A DNA stretch of 64,000 bases, taken from NCBI GenBank assembly GCA_947495695.1, contig CANLZP010000002.1, forward strand, positions 496,001 through 560,000, given 5' to 3'. The position numbers and the translations under genes are program-made. Origin of the DNA: an uncultured Erythrobacter sp. GTDB lineage: Bacteria > Pseudomonadota > Alphaproteobacteria > Sphingomonadales > Sphingomonadaceae. Below the pieces are notes generated by a model that was given only the letters and a program-made list of their open reading frames with translations, had not been told where the DNA came from and did no database searches. How positions within the stretch are numbered: position 1 is the stretch's first letter; each line of letters begins with the position of its first letter. Shown piece after piece: positions 44,799 to 54,604 of the stretch.

Positions 44799-46211
44799 TC
44801 AGATATGAAGCGCCTTGCCATAGGCACCAAGCACGCTTTCATGCATCATTTCCGACAATGTAGGGTGTGGGAACACAGTTTGCATCAGCTCAGCCTCAGT
44901 TGTCTCCAACTGTTTGCCCACAGTGTAGCCCTGGATCAGTTCTGTAACTTCGGCACCAATCATATGCGCGCCCAAAAGTTCGCCTGTTTTGGCGTCAAAC
45001 ACGGTTTTGATGAAGCCTTCGGCCTCGCCCAAAGCAATCGCCTTTCCATTGCCCATGAAGGGGAAATTGCCGACCTTGACGGAATAGCCAGCTTCTTTCG
45101 CTTTCTCTTCAGTCATGCCGACCGAGGCGACTTGCGGATGGCAATAGGTGCAGCCCGGGATGTTGTTGCGGTCCAATGCGTGGGGATGAACATCCTTATT
45201 GCCCAGTTCCTGCGCAATGGCTTCTGCCGCGGTCACGCCTTCATGGCTGGCCTTATGCGCCAACCATGGGCCGGGCGTGCAGTCACCAATCGCCCACAGG
45301 CCTTTTGATTTGGTGCGGCCATATTGATCTATCTGAACAAACCCGCGGTCCATTTCGGCAAGTTTTTCCAGACCGATATTCTCGGTGTTAGGCTGGATGC
45401 CTATCGCCACAATCGCATGGGTAAAGTCATGCTCGGCAATCTTGCCAGCTTTGTCTTTGATCTTGGCCTTTACGCCCTTGGCCGTCGCCTCCAAAGCATC
45501 GACACCTGCGCCGGTCAGGATGTTCATACCCTGCTTTTTGAGCGACTTTTCGAGGAATTCCGACACGTCCTTATCCTCAACCGGAACCACCCGATCGAGC
45601 ATTTCGACAACCGTTACCTCCGCGCCCATGTCATTGTAGAAACTGGCAAACTCGATCCCGATGGCGCCGCTGCCGATAACCAGCAGCTTCTTGGGCATTT
45701 CGGGCGGAGTCATGGCGGTGCGATAGGTCCAAATGCGCTTCCCATCAGCCGGAGCAAACGGCAAGTCACGTGCCCGCGCTCCGGTTGCGACGATGACATG
45801 TTTGGCTGAGAGCTTCTCCTCACCCTTATCGCCTTTAACCGTCAAAGTGGTGGGGCTGGTTAGCGTGCCCTCGCCCATGTGAACGGTGATCTTGTTCTTC
45901 TTCATCAGATGCGTGACGCCCTGATTGAGCTGCTTGGCAACACCGCGGCTACGTTTCACGACCGCCTCCAGATCAGCCTCGATCTTCTGCGCCTTCAGGC
46001 CATAATCACCGGCATGCTGCATATAGTGGAATATCTCGGCAGAGCGGAGCAAGGCTTTAGTCGGGATACAGCCCCAGTTGAGGCAGATCCCACCCAGATT
46101 CTCGCGCTCAACAATTGCCGTTTTGAGGCCCAGCTGCGCGCAACGAATTGCTGCCACATAGCCACCAGGACCAGAGCCCAGCACGATAACGTCGTAAGAA
46201 TTGTTAGCCAT
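44799..46211 (-). CDS. lpdA: Dihydrolipoyl dehydrogenase (E3)
   Basis: A 470-residue FAD disulfide oxidoreductase that reoxidises dihydrolipoyl groups. The redox pair is Cys43 and Cys48 in GGICLNWGCIPTK. FAD-binding GSGPGGYVAA, NAD-binding GSGAIGIEFASFY and the C-terminal His-Glu dyad (HPTLSE) are present. It follows pdhC by 44 bases on the same strand, so it is likely the dedicated E3 of the pyruvate dehydrogenase complex. Confidence 0.96.
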   Translation of the reverse strand: MANNSYDVIVLGSGPGGYVAAIRCAQLGLKTAIVERENLGGICLNWGCIPTKALLRSAEIFHYMQHAGDYGLKAQKIEADLEAVVKRSRGVAKQLNQGVTHLMKKNKITVHMGEGTLTSPTTLTVKGDKGEEKLSAKHVIVATGARARDLPFAPADGKRIWTYRTAMTPPEMPKKLLVIGSGAIGIEFASFYNDMGAEVTVVEMLDRVVPVEDKDVSEFLEKSLKKQGMNILTGAGVDALEATAKGVKAKIKDKAGKIAEHDFTHAIVAIGIQPNTENIGLEKLAEMDRGFVQIDQYGRTKSKGLWAIGDCTPGPWLAHKASHEGVTAAEAIAQELGNKDVHPHALDRNNIPGCTYCHPQVASVGMTEEKAKEAGYSVKVGNFPFMGNGKAIALGEAEGFIKTVFDAKTGELLGAHMIGAEVTELIQGYTVGKQLETTEAELMQTVFPHPTLSEMMHESVLGAYGKALHI

Positions 46212-46255
46212 GATACTCTCTAGAGACTTTCAAAAATTGCACGAATGCGTGGGTG

Positions 46256-47686
46256 TTAGACCACCAACCCCATCGGATTTTCGATCAGGCTGCGGAATTG
46301 GTCGAGCAGTTTGGCTCCGTCCACGCCATCAATTGCCCGGTGGTCAAAGCTGCCAGTGACGCTCATCACGGTGGCGACTTGCAGCGCGCCGTCGACAACA
46401 AAGGGTCGTTGCTCGCCCGCCCCCACAGCCAAAATCATGCCCTGCGGTGGGTTGATAACCGCATCAAACTGTTTGGTGCCAAACATGCCAAGGTTGGACA
46501 GCGATGCCGTGCCACCTTGATATTCGTGCGGTTGCAGTTTGCCATCGCGCGCCTTGCCAGCCAACTCTTTCATCTCGGTAGAGATTTCGGCCAGACCCTT
46601 GCGGCCAGCGTCTTTGATAATGGGTGTGATCAGACCCGAAGGTGCAGCCACCGCGACAGAGATATCTTGCCGTGAATATTGGTGCATCACATCGCCCTGG
46701 AAGCTGACATTGCACTGTGGCTCGCGTTGCAGCGAACGGGCCAAGGCCTTGATGATCAGATCATTGACCGACAGCTTCACACCATCAGCTTCAAGCGATG
46801 CGTTCAGTTCCTTACGCAGTTTCAGCAGGGCATCGAGCCTGACATCCACTGTCAAATAAATATGCGGAACCTGCTGTTTCGCCTCGGTCAGGCGGCGCGC
46901 GATGACCTTGCGCACATTGTTGAGCTTCTGCTCTTCATAGGGCGCACCACCGTCATCAGGAGAGACAGATGGCGTTGCCGCAGCCGCTGCTGCAGGAGCC
47001 GCCGCAGTTTTGGCAAGTGCAGCGCCCGGTTCGGCATTCTCAACATCGGCCTTTACAATCCGGCCATTAGGACCACTGCCACTGATGGCAGAAAGATCGA
47101 GGCCTTTTTGCTCGGCAATTCGCTTGGCCAGAGGCGAGGCAATGATCCGGCTGCCGTCCGATTTTGCCGCTTCAGGAGCCGGTGTTGGAGACGCAGCAGC
47201 AGGCGCCGCGGGAGCCGGAGCAGCACTTGCATCGGCATTCGCACTGCCACCTGCAGTCTCAACGTCACCTTTGGTAATCTTACCGCCGGGGCCCGTGCCC
47301 TCGATGGTGTTTAAATCGATGCCATTTGCCTCAGCCAATTTTCGCGCGCTGGGTGTCGCCGCTGGCCCATCCGCTTCACCTGCCGGTGCAGGAGCAGGAC
47401 TTGGCGCTGGAGCCGCCTTTGCTGTTGCAGCGCCTACATCTTCGCCCTCTTCTGCCAGAACAGCGATCACCGTTCCAACGGCCACATTCTCAGAGCCCTC
47501 GTCGATCAGGATCTGAGCAATTGTGCCTTCATCAACCGCTTCAAATTCCATCGTGGCTTTGTCAGTCTCGATCTCGGCCATGATGTCGCCAGAGCTGACT
47601 TCATCGCCGACTTTGACCAACCATTTGGCGAGTGTCCCCTCTTCCATAGTGGGAGACAATGCGGGCATCTTGATTTCGATAGGCAT
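46256..47686 (-). CDS. pdhC: Pyruvate dehydrogenase E2, dihydrolipoamide acetyltransferase
   Basis: A 476-residue E2 core subunit. It has one lipoyl domain (1-80, Lys43), an Ala/Pro linker, a peripheral-subunit-binding domain at about 110-143 ([29 protein letters not shown]), a second linker, a second such domain at about 182-215 ([30 protein letters not shown]), a third linker, and the acetyltransferase domain (about 250-476; His449 and Asp453 in SFDHRAIDG). Two peripheral-binding domains in one E2 is unusual. It is the first gene of a pdhC-lpdA unit 37 kb from pdhAB. Confidence 0.95.
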   Translation of the reverse strand: MPIEIKMPALSPTMEEGTLAKWLVKVGDEVSSGDIMAEIETDKATMEFEAVDEGTIAQILIDEGSENVAVGTVIAVLAEEGEDVGAATAKAAPAPSPAPAPAGEADGPAATPSARKLAEANGIDLNTIEGTGPGGKITKGDVETAGGSANADASAAPAPAAPAAASPTPAPEAAKSDGSRIIASPLAKRIAEQKGLDLSAISGSGPNGRIVKADVENAEPGAALAKTAAAPAAAAAATPSVSPDDGGAPYEEQKLNNVRKVIARRLTEAKQQVPHIYLTVDVRLDALLKLRKELNASLEADGVKLSVNDLIIKALARSLQREPQCNVSFQGDVMHQYSRQDISVAVAAPSGLITPIIKDAGRKGLAEISTEMKELAGKARDGKLQPHEYQGGTASLSNLGMFGTKQFDAVINPPQGMILAVGAGEQRPFVVDGALQVATVMSVTGSFDHRAIDGVDGAKLLDQFRSLIENPMGLVV

Positions 47687-47807
47687 CGGCGGTCGGAATC
47701 CTTTTCCTTGACGTTACGGCAAGCTCTGGCGAATTCGAGCGCGGAGAGCAAGGTTCTTGCTAAGAATACGTTTTCAGCGGATACCATGCGCAAAAATGAG
47801 GGGTCTG

Positions 47808-48254
47808 ATGCGAACTTATCTGGTCATTATGGACGATACCGACGAAGCGCGCTCCGCATTGCGGTTTGCTGCGCGACGCGCGGCGGCCGTGGATGGTGCG
47901 GTCCATATTCTGGCGCTGGTAACGCAGCAAAATGTCAGCGCATTTGGTGCCGTTCAGGCGACAATCGAGCAAGAAGCGCGCGATCGTGTGGAAATGCTGG
48001 CCCACGGTGCTGCGGGTAATCTGCTCGCCGAAAGCGGCCTTATGCCAACAATTACGGTCAAAATGGGCAGCGGACATGCGGTGATTCGCGAGTTTCTGAC
48101 CGACAATCCTCAGGTTGCAGCCTTGGTACTGGGTGCAGCGACGGGAGGCAGCCCCGGACCATTGGTGACGTATTTCTCGACTAATGCCGGCTCATTACCT
48201 TGCCCACTTTATGTCATTCCAACAGATTTTGACGAAGCCCGCACGCGGCAATAA
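47808..48254 (+). CDS. Universal stress protein (UspA) family
   Basis: A 148-residue single Usp domain. The start YLVIMDDTDEARSALRFAARRAA matches the UspA fold; the ATP-binding segment GxxGxxxx(G)S/T is partly visible as LGAATGGSPGPLVTYFS near residues 111-127. The ATG at 47808 has GAGGGG just upstream; earlier in-frame starts add non-homologous sequence. Divergent from pdhC, convergent with rnr. Confidence 0.85.
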   Translation: MRTYLVIMDDTDEARSALRFAARRAAAVDGAVHILALVTQQNVSAFGAVQATIEQEARDRVEMLAHGAAGNLLAESGLMPTITVKMGSGHAVIREFLTDNPQVAALVLGAATGGSPGPLVTYFSTNAGSLPCPLYVIPTDFDEARTRQ

Positions 48255-48264
48255 CCCGCCCTAA

Positions 48265-50592
48265 TTAGCGCTTTTTGCGCCCCTGATGACGGATATTTGC
48301 TGGGCGGCCGCGCTTGCCAACCATCGGCTTGCCCTTACCGCCTTTGTTGCCGCTGCCTTTGCCAAAACCCTTGCCTCCTCCGCGACGCCGGTCTGATGGA
48401 CGACCGCCGCGCGCTTCGATTGGGTTACCCTCGCTATCAAGCACAGCAAATTTCATCGCTCCGGTGAGGGCATTCGCCTCGGCCAATTGCAGCTGCAAGC
48501 GTTGACCTGGTTCATAACGCGTGCCGCTATCCTCTCCGATTAATGCCTGAGCTTTCTCGTCATGCCGGAAATGCTCGCGACCCAAGGTTGAAACGGGAAC
48601 CAATCCATCACCGCCCAGCCCCACGATGGTCGCAAAAAAGCCGAAGCTTTGCACACCGGTAATGCGGGTTTCAAAAGTTTCTCCTACGCGCGCCGACAGC
48701 CAAGCAGCGACATATCTATCAATCGTGTCTCGCTCGGCCTCCATTGCGCGACGCTCGGTCTTGCTGATGGCATCGGTGATCTTGGCTAGATCTTCGCGGT
48801 CACGATCTGCCAATCCGCTTGATTCCGGCAGGCCTTTACCTGGCTTGGGCTGTTCCAGTTTGAACCCGTCAACCAGGGCGCGATGGATCAAAAGGTCGGC
48901 GTAACGGCGAATGGGCGAGGTGAAATGGGCATAAGATCCCAATGCCAAGCCAAAGTGGCCCGCATTGCTCGGTCCATAATAGGCCTGCGTCTGGCTTCTG
49001 AGAACGGCCTCCATAACCTGAGCCTTTTCAGAATCATCGGTCACATCCTTCAGCATACGGTTGAACAGGCCGGGGGTGACTACCTGCCCCATCGCCAAAT
49101 TCTTGCCGAAGGTTGCCAGATAGTCCTTCAACGCTATCAACTTTTCCCGGCTAGGTGTTTCATGGACCCGATAGACGACCGGTGCTGTCTTGCTTTCCAG
49201 CGCCTTGGCCGCAGCAACATTGGCGGCGATCATGAAATCCTCGACGACTCGGTGCGCGTCCAAACGTTCGCGCACAGCAATTTCTGCAATTTTGCCCTGA
49301 TCATCCAGGATAACGCGCCGTTCGGGCAGGTCGAGATTGAGCGGGTCGCGTTCGTCGCGAGCCGCTGCCAGTGCCTTCCATGCTGCCCACAAATGCGAGA
49401 GATACTCAGGTGGATTATCGCCGTTGATCGCTGCTTGAGCATCCTCATAAGCGATATTGTGCGCCAGCCGGACTTTTGCCCGAGCAAACCGCCATTTGGT
49501 GACTTTGCCGGTCGCCGAAATGTGCAAATGACACACCATCGCGGCGCGGTCCTGCCCCTCTTTCAAGGAACAGACATCTGCGCTGAGCACCTCGGGCAGC
49601 ATCGGAACCACACGATCGGGGAAATAGACCGAATTGCCGCGTTTGCGTGCCTCCCGGTCCAATTCACCGCCTGGCCGGACATAGTAACTCACATCAGCAA
49701 TCGCGACTATCGCATCGAAGCCGTCGCCATCCTTGCTGGGCGTGGCCCAAATCGCATCATCATGATCGCGGGCATCTGCCGGATCAATGGCCACCAGCGG
49801 CACATCGGTAAGGTCCTCGCGGTGCTCGTCGCTCAAGGGCAACTTCGCGGCCAATTGCGCTTCTGCCAGCGCTTCTTGAGGGAAGACATGAGGAATACCA
49901 TGCTTCGAGATCGCGATCAGGCTGAAGCTTTTTGGTGCAAGCGGGTCACCCAAGACTTCGACCACTTTGACACCTGACCTTGGCGAGCGACCGTTGGGTT
50001 CAGCAAGCACCAATTGGCCCTTCTCGGCCATCCCCAAATCCGCAATCGGCGAGGAGTGGCGCACGCGCTTGTCAACGGGAGCCAACCAAGCCTTGCCACC
50101 GCGATCAATCTCCACCACGCCCATCATGCCTTCTGTGCGCGCAGGCAATCTCTTCATCGGGTGGCCGATCCATCCGCGCTCCGTCTCCTCGGTGCGCGTC
50201 AGGACTCGGTCGCCGATCTTCAGCGCGGGCACGGATTTTCCGCCGCGCCCGCTCTTTTCGCGCAAAGTTATCTGCGGTGGAGCTTCGGCAGCATCGGGAG
50301 ACCACGCATCAGGGACTGCCATGGCTTCCCCATCCTCAATCGCCACCACCCTTAAGACGGTGACCTTGGGAACTCCGCCCATCCGGTGATAGGCTGTTTT
50401 CTTGCCATCGATCAGGCCTTCTTCAGCCATGTCCTTGAGCAATTTCTTGAGGGCGATCTTTTCCTGGCCCTTCAGGCCAAAGGCTTTCGCGATTTCTCGT
50501 TTACCAACCACGCCCTGAGCGGTTTGGATGAATTCAACAATTTGTTCGCGAGAGGGCATCCCGGCGTTACGATTGATTTGTCTTTTGGCCAT
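48265..50592 (-). CDS. rnr: Ribonuclease R
   Basis: A 775-residue 3'-5' exoribonuclease of the RNB family that degrades structured RNA. There is an N-terminal helix-turn-helix/cold-shock region, then the RNB core with AIDPADARDHDDAIW (metal-binding Asp cluster near residue 265), SYYVRPG, and HFTSPIRRYADLLIHRAL. An S1 domain (GETFETRITGVQSFGFFATI) precedes a Lys/Gly/Arg-rich tail that likely aids RNA binding. Length is typical. Confidence 0.95.
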   Translation of the reverse strand: MAKRQINRNAGMPSREQIVEFIQTAQGVVGKREIAKAFGLKGQEKIALKKLLKDMAEEGLIDGKKTAYHRMGGVPKVTVLRVVAIEDGEAMAVPDAWSPDAAEAPPQITLREKSGRGGKSVPALKIGDRVLTRTEETERGWIGHPMKRLPARTEGMMGVVEIDRGGKAWLAPVDKRVRHSSPIADLGMAEKGQLVLAEPNGRSPRSGVKVVEVLGDPLAPKSFSLIAISKHGIPHVFPQEALAEAQLAAKLPLSDEHREDLTDVPLVAIDPADARDHDDAIWATPSKDGDGFDAIVAIADVSYYVRPGGELDREARKRGNSVYFPDRVVPMLPEVLSADVCSLKEGQDRAAMVCHLHISATGKVTKWRFARAKVRLAHNIAYEDAQAAINGDNPPEYLSHLWAAWKALAAARDERDPLNLDLPERRVILDDQGKIAEIAVRERLDAHRVVEDFMIAANVAAAKALESKTAPVVYRVHETPSREKLIALKDYLATFGKNLAMGQVVTPGLFNRMLKDVTDDSEKAQVMEAVLRSQTQAYYGPSNAGHFGLALGSYAHFTSPIRRYADLLIHRALVDGFKLEQPKPGKGLPESSGLADRDREDLAKITDAISKTERRAMEAERDTIDRYVAAWLSARVGETFETRITGVQSFGFFATIVGLGGDGLVPVSTLGREHFRHDEKAQALIGEDSGTRYEPGQRLQLQLAEANALTGAMKFAVLDSEGNPIEARGGRPSDRRRGGGKGFGKGSGNKGGKGKPMVGKRGRPANIRHQGRKKR

Positions 50593-50662
50593 ATCGTCGG
50601 GCCTATGGACCAGTGCTTACCTGCTGTCACCTTCAGCCTGCGCCATCACCGGCCTGCCATCA

Positions 50663-51250
50663 TCAATTATAGTCAGGTTCATCGCCATATTGATTAGCCC
50701 CCCGCTGGGTGTCAAATACGCCAAATATGATGATGATCAGATAGGCGATGTAGGTCATTGCGCTGTAAGCATACAAATCTGTCTGGCCGCGGATCATGGC
50801 GGTTGGATCGGTTGCATCCATGGCGACGCGCATCGATTCCATGATGCTATCCAGATTGATCAGATTGAAGATCAAGCTGCCGACATACAAGCCGATTGCG
50901 ATCAAAGCGATCCAACCTGGCTTTCCAGAATCGTGCAAACGACGCACAAAGGACGCAGCAAGCAACCCCGCCATCGCGATACCAAAAATCACCGAGATCC
51001 ACATTTGGGTCCTCATCGAATCGGTCAGACTATCGATAAACGAGGCCTGAAAGTTTTCAGCATCTACGCCGCTTTGCACAGCTTCAAACGAAGAACTGAA
51101 CGCTGTGACCGCCATGGGCAGTGATACGACAATCCCGATCACAAAGTTTACGACGAATAGGAACAGCACATACCACCAAAACGTCGGGCGTGAATCGCGA
51201 CCGCTAAAATTGCCCAGATTGGCCAAATTGTATTTGATGGATTCGATCAT
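50663..51250 (-). CDS. DUF805 family membrane protein
   Basis: A 195-residue inner-membrane protein. It opens with NLGNFSGRDSRPTFWWYVLF, the diagnostic start of DUF805, and contains AASFVRRLHDSGKPGWIALI near residue 120, also diagnostic. Four hydrophobic segments are visible. No function is established for the family. Confidence 0.85.
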   Translation of the reverse strand: MIESIKYNLANLGNFSGRDSRPTFWWYVLFLFVVNFVIGIVVSLPMAVTAFSSSFEAVQSGVDAENFQASFIDSLTDSMRTQMWISVIFGIAMAGLLAASFVRRLHDSGKPGWIALIAIGLYVGSLIFNLINLDSIMESMRVAMDATDPTAMIRGQTDLYAYSAMTYIAYLIIIIFGVFDTQRGANQYGDEPDYN

Positions 51251-51277
51251 TGTGCGCCCCCCTTGCTTTCGCCCAAT

Positions 51278-52822
51278 TTAGTATGCCCGCGCCAAAAGGA
51301 TGCGCTCCACTGCTGGCTCACCGGTAAAAATACATGAACCGTCCGCCGCTGCGCCGTTGCGTGGCACATTGCGGATAGTCAGCCGTTCTTCCTTGAGTTG
51401 CTCGACCACTTTTTCCAAAGCATCGCCTGTCGGCTTGGACCATTGAACTTCGACCCAGCCCGGGAATTTGCCCGCATTCTTGTAGAAATCAACGACACCA
51501 TCCCAACCGTGAACGTCGCGATGGATATTGGCATCACGGCGCTCTTTGGCCTCGTTAAACAAGCTTTGCTGCATGTTCTCCAGCAGTCGTGAGACATCAC
51601 CAACAAAGTCGTCGCGGTCTGTGAAATCGAAATTCGGTTTGCCGTTTTCGGCCTTCCACAAATCATTACGGCGCAACAAGGCAACCTTGCTGCCTTCCAT
51701 ATCGCGAGTGCCCACTTCAACGATTAATGGAGCGCCTTTGCGCACCCAATCCCACCGCTTGGTCGCAGCTTTGCCAGGGCGCGTATCCAGCAACACCCGG
51801 ACCTTCTCACCCAAAGCCGATTGACCAGCCAACTGGTCTCTCAGCGCCTCGCAATATGCAATGAGGGGCTCATCTTCTGGCTTATCGCGCAGCATTGGCA
51901 GGATCACGACCTGATGCGGAGCAATGGCGGGCGGTACACGCAGTCCATCATCATCGCCATGGGTCATAATCACCCCGCCAATCAGACGGGTTGAGACGCC
52001 CCAACTGGTGGTGTGGCAATGCGTCTGGTTGCCGTCGCGGTCTTGATACTGGATGCCAGCGGCCTCCGCAAAATTGGTGCCCAGATAATGCGATGTTCCG
52101 GCTTGCAAAGCCTTGCCATCCTGCATCATCGCCTCGATCGACCAAGTCTCGACCGCGCCTGGGAAACGCTCATTTTCCGGTTTTTCGCCAGTAATTACGG
52201 GCAAGGCCAGATCATCTTCCGCACAAGCACGATACATTTCCAGCGCGCGCTGGGTTTCCTTCATCGCATCTTCGCTATCCGCATGGGCGGTGTGCCCTTC
52301 TTGCCAAAGAAACTCGCTGGTACGCAGGAACATCCGTGTGCGCATTTCCCACCGCACAACATTGGCCCATTGATTGGTCAGCATGGGCAAATCACGCCAT
52401 GACTGGATCCAGCGAGCCATCGCATCACCAATGATGGTTTCTGATGTAGGGCGAACCACTAGGGGCTCTTCCAGCTTGGCTGAAGGATCGGGAACCAGCT
52501 TGCCAGACCCATCGGCGATCAGTCGGTGGTGTGTGACCACTGCCATTTCTTTGGCGAAACCTTCGACATGCTCGGCCTCTCGCTCAAAATTGGCGAGCGG
52601 GATAAAGATCGGGAAGTAGCAATTCTGCACTCCCGCAGCTTTGATGCGGTCATCCATCAAGCGCTGAATGCGTTCCCAAATGCCATAGCCCCATGGCTTG
52701 ATGACCATGCAGCCGCGCACACCCGATTCTTCGGCCAGATCACCTTCTGAGATGACAGCTTGATACCATTGAGCGAAGTCGTCGGAACGTTTGACCGAAA
52801 GTGCGTGACGGATCTGAGACAC
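51278..52822 (-). CDS. proS: Prolyl-tRNA synthetase, eukaryote/archaea-like short type
   Basis: A 514-residue class II synthetase without the bacterial editing insertion. Motifs are KPWGYGIWERIQ, VVRPTSETIIGDAMARW, and RTSEFLWQEGHTAHA, then the HTTSWGVSTRLIGG catalytic block. The protein ends in Tyr (LLARAY), as in eukaryote/archaea-like ProRS. Common in alphaproteobacteria. The DUF805 gene starts 27 bases after its stop. Confidence 0.95.
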   Translation of the reverse strand: MSQIRHALSVKRSDDFAQWYQAVISEGDLAEESGVRGCMVIKPWGYGIWERIQRLMDDRIKAAGVQNCYFPIFIPLANFEREAEHVEGFAKEMAVVTHHRLIADGSGKLVPDPSAKLEEPLVVRPTSETIIGDAMARWIQSWRDLPMLTNQWANVVRWEMRTRMFLRTSEFLWQEGHTAHADSEDAMKETQRALEMYRACAEDDLALPVITGEKPENERFPGAVETWSIEAMMQDGKALQAGTSHYLGTNFAEAAGIQYQDRDGNQTHCHTTSWGVSTRLIGGVIMTHGDDDGLRVPPAIAPHQVVILPMLRDKPEDEPLIAYCEALRDQLAGQSALGEKVRVLLDTRPGKAATKRWDWVRKGAPLIVEVGTRDMEGSKVALLRRNDLWKAENGKPNFDFTDRDDFVGDVSRLLENMQQSLFNEAKERRDANIHRDVHGWDGVVDFYKNAGKFPGWVEVQWSKPTGDALEKVVEQLKEERLTIRNVPRNGAAADGSCIFTGEPAVERILLARAY

Positions 52823-52895
52823 GATTGATTGATTTCCTGATGTGTAGATTGCCCAAAGGCAAAAATATTGATTGAGATGGTATGCTTTGAAAATG

Positions 52896-52915
52896 AACGC
52901 GCCTTATTGGGCGTT
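52896..52915 (-). terminator. Hairpin at the end of phaR
   Basis: AACGCCC and GGCGCGTT flank AATAA immediately after (and including part of) the phaR stop codon, giving a stem of six to seven pairs with one bulge, followed by CATTTTC. It may end phaR transcription before proS; the T-tract is short. Confidence 0.35.
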
Positions 52916-53468
52916 ATTTGCCCAACTCATCCAGTTTCTTCTGCATCGCTGCCATTTGTTCGCGCAATGCGTTGATCTCGGCCTTGGAGGAGTCCTTGGC
53001 CTGATCTCGCTTTTGGCTGCTTCCCGGCAGCAGAGCTTCTGATGCTGCCCGCATCATAGCCATGTTGGTTTCATGGATTTTCGCGATCGGGCTGTTGCTT
53101 ATGCCCTTCTCCAAAGCCTCGCGGATCTTGACTTGGTTCTCGCGGAAATTGGCCATGCTGGCTTCAAGATAGGATGGCATCAAAGATTGCATCGAATTGC
53201 CATACATAGAGATGAGCTGACGCAAGAAGCTGACCGGCAGCATCTGTTCGCCATTGGCTTCTTCATCCATGATGATTTGTGTCAGAATGGAATGGGTGAT
53301 GTCTTCGCCGGACTTTGCATCCAGCACCTGAAATTCGACATTGTCGCGCACCATGCCGGCCAAATCGTCCAACGTGATGTAAGACGATGAGCTGGTGTTA
53401 TAAAGGCGCCGGTTGGCGTATTTCTTGACGATCACGGGATCGCCTTCCTGTCTGTCATGTTTGGCCAT
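52914..53468 (-). CDS. phaR: Polyhydroxyalkanoate synthesis repressor PhaR
   Basis: A 184-residue regulator. The N-terminal DNA-binding domain VIVKKYANRRLYNT followed by SYITLDDLAGMVRD and the PHB-granule accumulation domain (LPVSFLRQLISMYGN) are diagnostic. The C-terminus is a coiled coil (AEINALREQMAAMQKKLDEL). PhaR represses phasin genes and itself until PHB granules titrate it. Its presence implies PHB metabolism elsewhere in the genome. GGGGAAG precedes the ATG. A perfect palindrome lies 62-76 bases upstream. Confidence 0.93.
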   Translation of the reverse strand: MAKHDRQEGDPVIVKKYANRRLYNTSSSSYITLDDLAGMVRDNVEFQVLDAKSGEDITHSILTQIIMDEEANGEQMLPVSFLRQLISMYGNSMQSLMPSYLEASMANFRENQVKIREALEKGISNSPIAKIHETNMAMMRAASEALLPGSSQKRDQAKDSSKAEINALREQMAAMQKKLDELGK

Positions 53469-53529
53469 TGCGCTTCCCCTAGGATATCTTGTTTTGATTG
53501 TTATGCTGCATTCCTTAAGCGCTTAGCAC

Positions 53530-53544
53530 CTGCACAATGTGCAG
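53530..53544. promoter_or_regulatory. Palindromic TGC-rich site upstream of phaR
   Basis: CTGCAC-AAT-GTGCAG is a perfect 6-bp inverted repeat with a 3-base spacer, about 60-75 bases before the phaR ATG, within a run of TGC triplets. PhaR proteins recognise TGC-rich sites and often repress themselves, so this is a candidate operator. The assignment is inference. Confidence 0.4.
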
Positions 53545-53557
53545 TGCAACATATGCT

Positions 53558-54604
53558 TCAGGATGGTTTGAAACGTGTCCCAAGAATGGTCAGTAATTCA
53601 TATTGCGACAGTCCACATTGCTGCGCAGCATTGTGCAGCATATAGGGCACATCCAACCAGTCGCCCTCGCCCAGATCAGGCCGCTGGCTGAGGTCAACGA
53701 CCACCATGTCCATTGAAACTTTGCCAAGCAGAGGCAGTTGGCTATTGCCATGGCGAAACACGCCCTTTCCGTTCCAAGCCCGCAAATACCCATCCGCATA
53801 TCCCAGCGAAAGCACACCGACCCGCATCGATTTGTCCGCGGTGAATGTCGCGTTGTAGCCGACGGTTTGGCCCGCCTCTATCTGGCGTGTCTGGATGATC
53901 GCGGCCTGCGGAAACGCAACTTGCTTGATATGCTGTTCCAGCTCTGGTCGTGGCATTCCACCATAAAGCGACAAACCCGGCCGGGTTAGGTCAAACGCAT
54001 AGTCTGAGCCCAGAGCTATCCCTGCACTGTTGGCAAGACTGAGCCGATTATGCTGCACCTGATTTGCTGCAACATTGAACGCGTTTAGCTGGCGCGCATT
54101 CATCGCGCTGTCTTCATCAGCACAGGCAAGATGCGACATCAGTGTTGCAACATTTAAAGACTGGACCGCATCATCTGATAGCTCTTGCGGCGCCAAACCC
54201 AAGCGGTTGATGCCGGTATCGATCATAACGTCGCACGGACCTCCGCCGCCCTCGGTCCAAAGCCTTGCCTGATGCAGCGAATTGATCACGGGCACAGCGC
54301 CAATCTGGCGCGCATAATCGGCATCCTGAGTCGTAACAGGGCCGTGCAATACGCTGATGCTGGAGGCTGGAACATGTTTGGCGACAGCCGCCACTTCGCT
54401 CCAATGCGCTACATAGAATTGTTTAGCACCCGCATCGCGCAAAGTCGGCAGACATTGATCAATGCCTAGGCCATAACATTGCGCCTTAACTGCAGCGCCA
54501 GCCTCGGCCGAGCCGGATAGCTGATCCAGCGCCCGCCAATTATGCGCCAAGGCATGACGATCAATCGTAAGACGCAGCGTCGGCTGCGGTGCCTTAGACA
54601 TCAT
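53558..54604 (-). CDS. alr: Alanine racemase
   Basis: A 348-residue PLP enzyme making D-alanine for the cell wall. The cofactor Lys40 is in AAVKAQCYGLG (the usual His of YGHG is Leu here). The second catalytic Tyr is in VGYNATF. DTGINRLG and GVLSLGYADGYLRA are also family motifs. ATG at 54604 or 54601 both fit; the start overlaps the transporter stop by about ten bases, so translation is coupled. Last gene of the radA-cvpA-IscU-like-transporter-alr unit. Confidence 0.92.
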   Translation of the reverse strand: MMSKAPQPTLRLTIDRHALAHNWRALDQLSGSAEAGAAVKAQCYGLGIDQCLPTLRDAGAKQFYVAHWSEVAAVAKHVPASSISVLHGPVTTQDADYARQIGAVPVINSLHQARLWTEGGGGPCDVMIDTGINRLGLAPQELSDDAVQSLNVATLMSHLACADEDSAMNARQLNAFNVAANQVQHNRLSLANSAGIALGSDYAFDLTRPGLSLYGGMPRPELEQHIKQVAFPQAAIIQTRQIEAGQTVGYNATFTADKSMRVGVLSLGYADGYLRAWNGKGVFRHGNSQLPLLGKVSMDMVVVDLSQRPDLGEGDWLDVPYMLHNAAQQCGLSQYELLTILGTRFKPS

